Shown here: positions 14,220 to 18,360 of the stretch, one piece after another
How the letters are laid out: each line of letters starts with the position of its first letter
Position numbering within the stretch: the stretch's first letter is position 1
Source: Burkholderiaceae bacterium
GTDB lineage: Bacteria; Pseudomonadota; Gammaproteobacteria; Burkholderiales; Burkholderiaceae
DNA: 18,360 bases
NCBI GenBank assembly: GCA_030151165.1
Contig: JASLEM010000414.1
Span: 1 to 18,360 of the forward strand
Direction: 5' to 3'
Made by a program: the position numbers and the translations under genes
The notes under the pieces: generated by a model
What the model saw: the letters and a program-made list of their open reading frames with translations, nothing else
Told to the model about the DNA's origin: nothing
Databases searched by the model: none

Positions 14220-14942
14220 ATGCCCAACAACATCTTCAAGAGGTTCGCCCGCTTTGTTCGAGGCAACGCGGCACGGCGGCAGGAAGCCCGGGGAGCGCCG
14301 GTGGCGCAGCCGCAGCCGCCGCAGCAACCGGCGCAGGACCTGCCGGGCGATGCACCCGAAGGTCTGTCGCTCGCCGCGTTACCGACGGACGAGGACCTGG
14401 AACGCCACTGCAAGGCCTACAAGGCGGCGCGCTATTTCCACGTCACCCGCCTCGAGAACGTGAAGGGCATCCTGCAAACCGGGCTCGATCCCAGCAAGGG
14501 CGGGTCGCCCACCGGGGCCACCGTCACCGCCAACGAGCAACGCCTGCTCGAGAGCGTCCAGGGCAAGGTGCACGTGGGCGAAGATCGTTCCACGGCCTTG
14601 TACTACGAGCGCGTCCTGCGCAAGCACGAGCCCGAACGGCTGCGCGTCTTCGTCGAACCGGCACAGAAGGCGGAGTTGCACGAGGACTTCCAGGACGACA
14701 CCAACTTGGCGTTCTGGACGACCCAGCACCTGCAGGCCAACCAGATCGTCTCCGGCCGCTTCAGCAACCAGGACGTGAACACGTTGCGCACGATCTTCAC
14801 GACCGTGCTGCTCCACTACCCCGACGTCCCCCCGCGTCCGCCGGTCGACACCGTCATCCAGTGGCATTTCGTGGCCATGAAGCGCGGCATGCTCAGCTAC
14901 GAGATCGGGCGGGGGCACACGCAGAGGCACAACTCGTTCTGA
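14220..14942 (+). CDS. orphan protein with possible ADP-ribosyltransferase-like core
   Basis: This 240-aa protein starts MPNNIFKRFARFVRGNAARR; the ATG at 14220 follows GAAAGG by about six bases. Residues 1-25 are basic, 27-48 are a Pro/Gln/Ala linker. The core at about 68-175 reads YKAARYFHVTRLENVKGILQ (69-87 region), then TGLDPSKGG, GKVHVGEDRSTALYYERVL (115-133) and RLRVFVEPAQ. This order, a strand with HVT, a helix ending GILxxGL, a strand with VHVG, then a helix with ALYY and a following strand, is what I would expect of KptA/DarT-like or DUF952-like ADP-ribosyltransferase folds. I do not see a certain catalytic Glu, and no family is recognised. It has no signal peptide. It is isolated between the minisatellite and a palindromic element, with no partner gene that would make it clearly a toxin. 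Confidence 0.6.
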   Translation: MPNNIFKRFARFVRGNAARRQEARGAPVAQPQPPQQPAQDLPGDAPEGLSLAALPTDEDLERHCKAYKAARYFHVTRLENVKGILQTGLDPSKGGSPTGATVTANEQRLLESVQGKVHVGEDRSTALYYERVLRKHEPERLRVFVEPAQKAELHEDFQDDTNLAFWTTQHLQANQIVSGRFSNQDVNTLRTIFTTVLLHYPDVPPRPPVDTVIQWHFVAMKRGMLSYEIGRGHTQRHNSF

Positions 14943-14986
14943 AGCGAGTGAGCGGAAGGCGGGGTTCGGCTCGCAGCAAGCGGATG

Positions 14987-15026
14987 TCGCAGGGCGGGTT
15001 GCGACTGCGGCTAGCCCGCCCTGCGA
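14987..15026. repeat. palindromic element, 12-bp perfect stem
   Basis: TCGCAGGGCGGG (14987-14998) and CCCGCCCTGCGA (15015-15026) form a perfect stem around a 16-base loop, 44 bases after the stop of the 240-aa gene. The stretch GCGGCTAGCCCGC is shared with the right arm of the 5195-5285 element, so both are copies of one family. It could also act as a bidirectional transcription barrier between the convergent genes on either side, although there is no T-tract. Confidence 0.65.
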
Positions 15027-15122
15027 GGCTTCGTGCCGGCGCGACGAGGGAGGCGGTGGGGAGTGGGTGAGATGGTGCTTTCGACCCGCAGCAGTCCTTG
15101 GAGGCTTCGAAGTAGCCGCTCT

Positions 15123-15138
15123 GAAGCGGTCGTTCAGG
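15123..15138 (+). repeat. possible half copy of the dispersed 37-bp repeat
   Basis: GAAGCGGTCGTTCAGG matches only the left half of the repeat consensus (AAAGCGGNCGTTCGC). It lies at the 3' end of the 228-aa minus-strand gene and overlaps its stop codon. The right half is absent, so it may be a coincidence. Confidence 0.3.
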
Positions 15139-15820
15139 CGTCGGCAGATGAAGGCACTGGGGGCTTCAGTTGGATCACGATGCTGGGAAAGCGACGTTCC
15201 CATTCGCTCCTACGGCTTCGCAGCATCTTGAATCTTGCGCTCTTGGTCAGCGCCCGAACAGCTATGTACAAGACCACGCCGATGCAGACGGCGAACGTGA
15301 AACGCTGCGACACGGCCGCCGCGACGATTGCCAACAACCCCAGCAACGTCGCAAGCGCAGGGATGGAAAGCAGTCGGCGCTCGTTCGGCGTGAGGACTGC
15401 CTTCGCCTTATTCGCCTCTTCCGCCATCAGGCTGTCGGGATACTCGGTGTGATAGGCCACGTACTCGTAGTTGGCAGGCGGAAGTTCCCCGTCAGCTCGT
15501 ATGAACTCATTCGGTTTGAAAGACTTGAAGGCCGACTCCAGCCCTCCAAAGGCAACCACCCCGCTATCTGATCTAAAGCTCCCCCGCAACGGATCGTCCT
15601 GAAGGCAGTAACGCATCAAGTCAGGCGGGATCTCCTCGCCAACGTAGGCGTGAAGCAGATACCCTCCGTCGCCGCCAGTTGGCATTCGGATCAGGCGTCC
15701 CGCGAATCGCAGCGCCTCGACCCCTTCTAGGGTCGGTGGTTCGTCAACTGGCATCGCGTCAACGGCGAAGAAAGCCATCTCTGCGACATCTGTGCCTCCT
15801 GGCAGGATCAGCAGGGTCAT
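15134..15820 (-). CDS. hypothetical protein with C-terminal membrane hairpin
   Basis: This 228-aa protein starts MTLLILPGGTDVAEMAFFAV. The N-terminal two-thirds (1-150) is soluble and mixed alpha/beta, with HAYVGEEIPPDLMRYCLQDD and SFKPNEFIRADGELPPANYE as its most distinctive phrases. Two membrane segments follow at about 152-170 (SIPALATLLGLLAIVAAAV) and 174-191 (FTFAVCIGVVLYIAVRAL), then a basic tail RSRRSEWERR. I do not recognise the family. The layout, a cytoplasmic domain joined to a short membrane hairpin, occurs in some immunity-type proteins, but that is only an analogy. The ribosome site is weak. GC content is distinctly lower than in the backbone. Confidence 0.65.
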   Translation of the reverse strand: MTLLILPGGTDVAEMAFFAVDAMPVDEPPTLEGVEALRFAGRLIRMPTGGDGGYLLHAYVGEEIPPDLMRYCLQDDPLRGSFRSDSGVVAFGGLESAFKSFKPNEFIRADGELPPANYEYVAYHTEYPDSLMAEEANKAKAVLTPNERRLLSIPALATLLGLLAIVAAAVSQRFTFAVCIGVVLYIAVRALTKSARFKMLRSRRSEWERRFPSIVIQLKPPVPSSADA

Positions 15821-15923
15821 CGGATTGATAGCTGTTGGCCAAGCACTACCTTATCAGCTCGCTTGACAGCGTCGCCGATAGCTGTCGATCTCGACTGGCA
15901 ACAAGTGGCCGACAAGAGACGAT

Positions 15924-16262
15924 TCAAATCGCCGCCGGCACGCCATTCGAGGCCAGGCGGATTTCCGAATAGCGCATTCGCCACACGTCACCGACGATCT
16001 CCACCCTGCCCAGTTCTTCCAAATGCTCCATCCGTGCTTGCATGAGCGCGAACGGGAGATGCCCATAGCCTCGGTCGAATTCCTTGAGCAAATTACCGAC
16101 GATCTTGGCGACCTTCTGAAACCGATCGGAGCATTCGCGCAAGATCATGGCGTCCACCGCGTCGAACTCTTCCTTCGTGGCCGCCTGCATTCGCGCAACC
16201 TCTTCCTCCGTAGGTTCGTACGGCTCGGCGTCTTGTGCGTCAACGTCAGAAGAACTGCTCAT
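15924..16262 (-). CDS. stand-alone DUF3658-like protein
   Basis: This 112-aa soluble protein starts MSSSSDVDAQDAEPYEPTEE; the ATG at 16262 is preferred to a TTG ten codons upstream, although neither has a good ribosome site. An acidic N-terminal arm (1-25) leads to a helical domain: EEFDAVDAMILRECSDRFQK, VAKIVGNLL, YGHLPFALMQARMEHLEELG, then a small wing RVEIVGDVWRMRYSEIRLA. The phrase order (D..IL, KVA.IVG, R...L...G.ve..Gd, MR.SEiRL) matches DUF3658, which I know mainly as the C-terminal part of DUF1835-containing proteins. It looks like a winged helix, but DNA binding is not shown. Here it is alone, without the usual N-terminal partner domain. Confidence 0.65.
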   Translation of the reverse strand: MSSSSDVDAQDAEPYEPTEEEVARMQAATKEEFDAVDAMILRECSDRFQKVAKIVGNLLKEFDRGYGHLPFALMQARMEHLEELGRVEIVGDVWRMRYSEIRLASNGVPAAI

Positions 16263-16328
16263 GGCGTAGGTAGAAAGGGCGATGAGCGACAAAGGCTAGC
16301 ACATGCTTTCGGCAAGTCAGGCCTCGCC

Positions 16329-16365
16329 AAAGCAGACGTCCGCGACCGACAGCTTCTGGCCGATT
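16329..16365 (+). repeat. dispersed ~37-bp repeat, copy 2
   Basis: Begins AAAGCAGACGTCCGCGACCG and ends ACAGCTTCTGGCCGATT. It lies in the gap 79 bp beyond the 3' end of the minus-strand gene 16444-16875. The following TGCAGTCGTCA also has a counterpart after copy 17308 (TGCAGTCCATCA), so similarity extends past 37 bp. Confidence 0.65.
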
Positions 16366-16443
16366 CCAGCTTACTGCAGTCGTCAGCCAGTTCCACGGGC
16401 GATCCTGACGTCGATGTCCTCTCATCTTTCGGCGTTCAGGCGA

Positions 16444-16875
16444 TCAGGGGAAAAGGCCTTGGATTTGGTCGTCGAAACGAAAAGTATCAATCACCCATCC
16501 AGCCTTGGCGTGATAGCAGTAGAACTGCCAACGCATCGCATGGTGTTCGAACTTGGCAAGATAGGTGAGACGCACGAGGCTATCTCCGACCTTCTCTTCC
16601 TTAATGAATTCGTTACCTATTGGTAAGCCGTAGCGTTGCGAGTACATCGGCGCCTGGAGCTTTACCTGGCCTGCTGCTGCCTCGAATTCCGAAGTCGGAA
16701 TAACCGTGAGGGGCTGCATCAAGGATAGGCCGCTTTCTAGATCTCCAACGCCGACCTTAGCCATGACTTGGTCAGTCACGGCGCGTATCTGCACCATGGT
16801 GTCCAGGCCCTTCTGGTCAGCAAACGCTGGCGGCGCGAGAAGTGATAGGAATAGCAGAACACTTATCGCTCGCAT
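16444..16875 (-). CDS. secreted (periplasmic) small hypothetical protein
   Basis: This 143-aa protein starts MRAISVLLFLSLLAPPAFAD, a clean Sec signal peptide with probable cleavage after AFA. The start at 16875 is certain: AAAAAGGAGG lies four bases upstream. The mature part is a small alpha/beta domain: TMVQIRAVTDQVMAKVGVGD, GLSLMQPLTVIPTSEFEAAA, YGLPIGNEFIKEEKVGDSL and a strand-rich end RWQFYCYHAKAGWVIDTFRF. I recall similar secreted proteins in many proteobacteria, with the same RW.FY.Y....GW..dtF ending, but no function. Its start is divergent from the 85-aa membrane-protein gene 149 bp away. Confidence 0.75.
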   Translation of the reverse strand: MRAISVLLFLSLLAPPAFADQKGLDTMVQIRAVTDQVMAKVGVGDLESGLSLMQPLTVIPTSEFEAAAGQVKLQAPMYSQRYGLPIGNEFIKEEKVGDSLVRLTYLAKFEHHAMRWQFYCYHAKAGWVIDTFRFDDQIQGLFP

Positions 16876-16921
16876 GGGTCCTCCTTTTTGGCACGAATAT
16901 TGGCGTTGGTCTAGCGTACCT

Positions 16922-16958
16922 GAAGCGGACGGTGGCGACCGGCCGCTCCTGGCCGGAA
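16922..16958 (+). repeat. dispersed ~37-bp repeat, copy 3
   Basis: Begins GAAGCGGACGGTGGCGACCG and ends GCCGCTCCTGGCCGGAA. Unlike the other copies it lies between two divergent gene starts (16875 and 17025), not 3' of a gene. Confidence 0.6.
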
Positions 16959-17024
16959 CGCGCTGAACCGTCGGACGCGCTTGCTCAGCTAACATCAATG
17001 CCAACTGGCTGCGAGGAGCGATGG

Positions 17025-17282
17025 ATGTCGATCGGCCCAATTTTCTTTCCCTGGGAGCGCATCCCTGCCTACATCGTTGGGCCTGTGCTTTTTGCGATCG
17101 GCGTCTATGGAATGTTCGCAACACGCCCGCTGACGATGGAGGTCGTCATTGGATGCCTTGCGCTCATGGCGCTTTCCGTGGGAGTCGCAGTTAAATGGCA
17201 TCTGCGAGGCAAGACGCTCGGAGCGAGAGATCAGACGCCGGCCAATCAGCCTGTTCCCGAATCCGAAGACCTGCACCACTGA
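17025..17282 (+). CDS. 85-aa membrane protein, unknown function
   Basis: Begins MSIGPIFFPWERIPAYIVGP; the ATG at 17025 follows GAGGAG by six bases, which settles the start against earlier in-frame codons. Two membrane segments are visible: IPAYIVGPVLFAIGVYGMFA and MEVVIGCLALMALSVGVAV. A polar, Gln/Asn/Glu-rich tail of about 25 residues follows. No family is recognised. It is the only plus-strand gene in the accessory stretch 15134-18360, and it diverges from the secreted-protein gene. Confidence 0.65.
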   Translation: MSIGPIFFPWERIPAYIVGPVLFAIGVYGMFATRPLTMEVVIGCLALMALSVGVAVKWHLRGKTLGARDQTPANQPVPESEDLHH

Positions 17283-17307
17283 AGTTGTCGAGGGAAGGCA
17301 CTGCGCG

Positions 17308-17344
17308 AAACCTGCCGTTCGCAAAGGACGGCTTCTGGCCGCGT
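17308..17344 (+). repeat. dispersed ~37-bp repeat, copy 4
   Basis: Begins AAACCTGCCGTTCGCAAAGG and ends ACGGCTTCTGGCCGCGT. Shares GCCGTTCGC and CTGGCCG exactly with copy 17798 at the same spacing. It lies 14 bp beyond the 3' end of the CdiI_3-like gene and also just after the stop of the 85-aa gene. Confidence 0.65.
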
Positions 17345-17357
17345 GCAGTCCATCAAG

Positions 17358-17783
17358 TTAAGCACTGTGAGCAGCCAGAGCCGCTCGGATGTCCTTGCTT
17401 AAACGCTTGTCTGCCCCCTGCGGGTCGGAATCGCGGGTAAGCAAATCGTCGATGCGCCTCGCAAGTGATTTCAGCCTAGCAAATCCATCCTTGTCTCTCG
17501 ACCAAGCATCCGCCGGTTCCCGCAGCAGGGCGAGCAACAGATCACCAGGGTAATAATCTCCCTCGATCAGCGGATCTGCCTCGACATAGTCCAAAGCGAT
17601 GGGCAGGATGTACCGGGTGCCGATTCCCTGTGTCAAGAGCATTCGGCAGTCGCCGGCAGACAATTTGTCGAGACCAACCTTCCTCAGCGTATGACACCGG
17701 ATGACCATGGGCGATCCGTCTGCCGGAGGGCCGGACCAGATATCGGCCTCAAGTTGTTCAAGGGTGCGCGACTTGTTCATCAT
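17358..17783 (-). CDS. CdiI_3-like (contact-dependent inhibition immunity) protein
   Basis: This 141-aa soluble protein starts MMNKSRTLEQLEADIWSGPP; either of two adjacent ATGs could be used. Diagnostic phrases as I remember the family are a start with LEQLE..IW, then RCHTLRKVGLDKLSAGDCRM, LLTQGIGTRYILPIALDYVE, DPLIEGDYYPGDLLLALL. This string (L..GIg..ylIPiA...l...Pl.EGDyYPGDLL) is characteristic of proteins annotated as CDI immunity protein type CdiI_3. In CDI systems the protein neutralises the C-terminal toxin of a matching CdiA. No CdiA, CdiB or detached toxin tail lies beside it in the window, so it looks like an orphan immunity gene. Repeat copies flank it on both sides. Confidence 0.8.
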   Translation of the reverse strand: MMNKSRTLEQLEADIWSGPPADGSPMVIRCHTLRKVGLDKLSAGDCRMLLTQGIGTRYILPIALDYVEADPLIEGDYYPGDLLLALLREPADAWSRDKDGFARLKSLARRIDDLLTRDSDPQGADKRLSKDIRAALAAHSA

Positions 17784-17797
17784 GAATACGCTACTCG

Positions 17798-17834
17798 AAA
17801 GCGGCCGTTCGCGACTGGCTGCTCCTGGCCGTCA
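17798..17834 (+). repeat. dispersed ~37-bp repeat, copy 5
   Basis: Begins AAAGCGGCCGTTCGCGACTG and ends GCTGCTCCTGGCCGTCA. It lies 19 bp beyond the 3' end of the 103-aa gene and 15 bp upstream of the CdiI_3-like start. Closest to the consensus together with copy 16329. Confidence 0.65.
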
Positions 17835-17852
17835 AGAGCCTCTAGCCGCACT

Positions 17853-18164
17853 TCAGTCTGTCGGAGCAGCTTCGATCCACCGAACCGTGTTTCCGAAGCC
17901 AGGCGTTGACTCTACATGCGCGACCGCTGCTGACAACGTCGGGAAGCTGCCACCACCAGCATTGAAGACACCTCGTAAAGTCGTAGAGCCGTACTGAATG
18001 TAGAACGTGTCCTGATCAACATCGTCAGACACTTCAGGCGGATCCTCGTAGTTACCCGTGCCAAATCGAACGGGGCTATGGACGATACGAAGATCGCACA
18101 TGACCTGGCCGTCGTAGAGGAAGGTGCCAGCTCGCACCACGCTTTCACCGGGAGAGAGTTCCAT
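17853..18164 (-). CDS. 103-aa hypothetical protein
   Basis: Begins MELSPGESVVRAGTFLYDGQ. The ATG at 18164 is chosen because the open frame upstream of it runs through a repeat copy and across the DUF7684-like coding sequence in another frame. The ribosome site is weak. The protein is acidic and strand-rich: CDLRIVHSPVRFGTGNYEDP, DTFYIQYGSTTLRGVFNAGG, then a helix SFPTLSAAVAHVESTPGF and a last strand TVRWIE. It has no signal peptide or membrane segment. I do not recognise the family. Size and neighbourhood fit an immunity-like or other accessory protein, without direct evidence. Confidence 0.6.
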   Translation of the reverse strand: MELSPGESVVRAGTFLYDGQVMCDLRIVHSPVRFGTGNYEDPPEVSDDVDQDTFYIQYGSTTLRGVFNAGGGSFPTLSAAVAHVESTPGFGNTVRWIEAAPTD

Positions 18165-18195
18165 GTGCGGGGTTATAACGGAATCAGCTTCCAGC

Positions 18196-18232
18196 AAAGC
18201 GGTCGCTGCCGATGGACTGCTTGTGGCCGCTA
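18196..18232 (+). repeat. dispersed ~37-bp repeat, copy 6
   Basis: Begins AAAGCGGTCGCTGCCGATGG and ends ACTGCTTGTGGCCGCTA. Its right end overlaps the stop codon of the second DUF7684-like gene (18230-18232), so the repeat abuts the gene's 3' end exactly. Confidence 0.6.
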
Positions 18233-18360
18233 CGAGTCCGTAGCCGCTGCGCTCGTCCAGGCCTGCATCGTATCGATCTCGCGGTTCACCGATGCGATAT
18301 CGATTATCAGGTTGGATTCGAGTGCGACGGTCGGATGCTCGGCGCAATGCCTCGCGAACC
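18230..18360 (-). CDS. DUF7684-like protein, copy 2 (C-terminal part, cut by window end)
   Basis: Only the last 43 codons are inside the window. Read leftward from the edge, the frame gives FARHCAEHPTVALESNLIID, then IASVNREIDTMQAWTSAAAT, then DS and TAG at 18230. It matches the C-terminus of the gene at 5825-6259 at 26 of 34 positions from FARHC to the shared Trp. It is therefore a diverged paralogue, not a recent exact duplication. The region is also open in another frame, which hides this gene from a simple longest-ORF view. Whether the N-terminal part is intact lies beyond the window. Confidence 0.8.
   Translation of the reverse strand, partial: FARHCAEHPTVALESNLIIDIASVNREIDTMQAWTSAAATDS

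Noticed and set aside
15123..18232. Integron cassette array
   Set aside because: The gene-plus-repeat layout is suggestive, but the repeats lack RYYYAAC...GTTRRRY core sites at their ends and no tyrosine integrase gene is in the window.

Overview
The window looks like chromosomal DNA of a high-GC betaproteobacterium, probably Burkholderiales of the Rubrivivax/Roseateles/Leptothrix kind. This is inferred from the very GC-rich backbone genes, their codon use and the gene families; no rRNA or tRNA is present to confirm it.

Two textures alternate. GC-rich backbone blocks carry recognisable genes. 116-3716 holds a soluble multi-PAS HisKA_2-type sensor kinase followed by a receiver-ANTAR response regulator, a pair expected to turn a cytoplasmic signal into RNA-level antitermination. 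3718-4089 is a small membrane protein, tail to tail with the regulator. 7937-9155 holds a PilZ (c-di-GMP-binding) protein and an S51 (PepE-like) peptidase. 9302-13497 holds an OPT-family transporter, a LysE-family exporter and a MocR-type (GntR wHTH plus aminotransferase-fold) regulator that overlaps the exporter gene by one base.

Between and after these blocks lie accessory stretches of visibly lower GC (about 4246-7867 and 15134-18360). They are filled with short, mostly minus-strand orphan genes. Several resemble families often annotated as immunity proteins or domains of unknown function: a CdiI_3-like protein, an Imm32-like protein, DUF3885-like and DUF3658-like proteins, and two copies of a DUF7684-like gene, one near 6 kb and one cut by the window end. 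No cognate toxin is visible beside them. A roughly 37-bp dispersed repeat (start like AAAGCGGNCGTTCGC, end like CTTCTGGCCG) recurs in one orientation in the gaps, usually just 3' of a minus-strand gene, including both DUF7684-like copies. This gives a cassette-like gene-plus-repeat layout without integron attC core sites. A second family of palindromic elements sits at about 5195-5285 and 14987-15026.

The most unusual structure is 13529-13975, about 21 degenerate tandem copies of a 21-bp unit with no spacers, becoming more uniform toward the right end. Because 21 is a multiple of three, several frames on both strands read as heptad peptide repeats, but the best heptad frame has in-frame stops and no start. 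It lies between the regulator and a lone 240-aa protein (14220-14942) with a weakly ADP-ribosyltransferase-like core.
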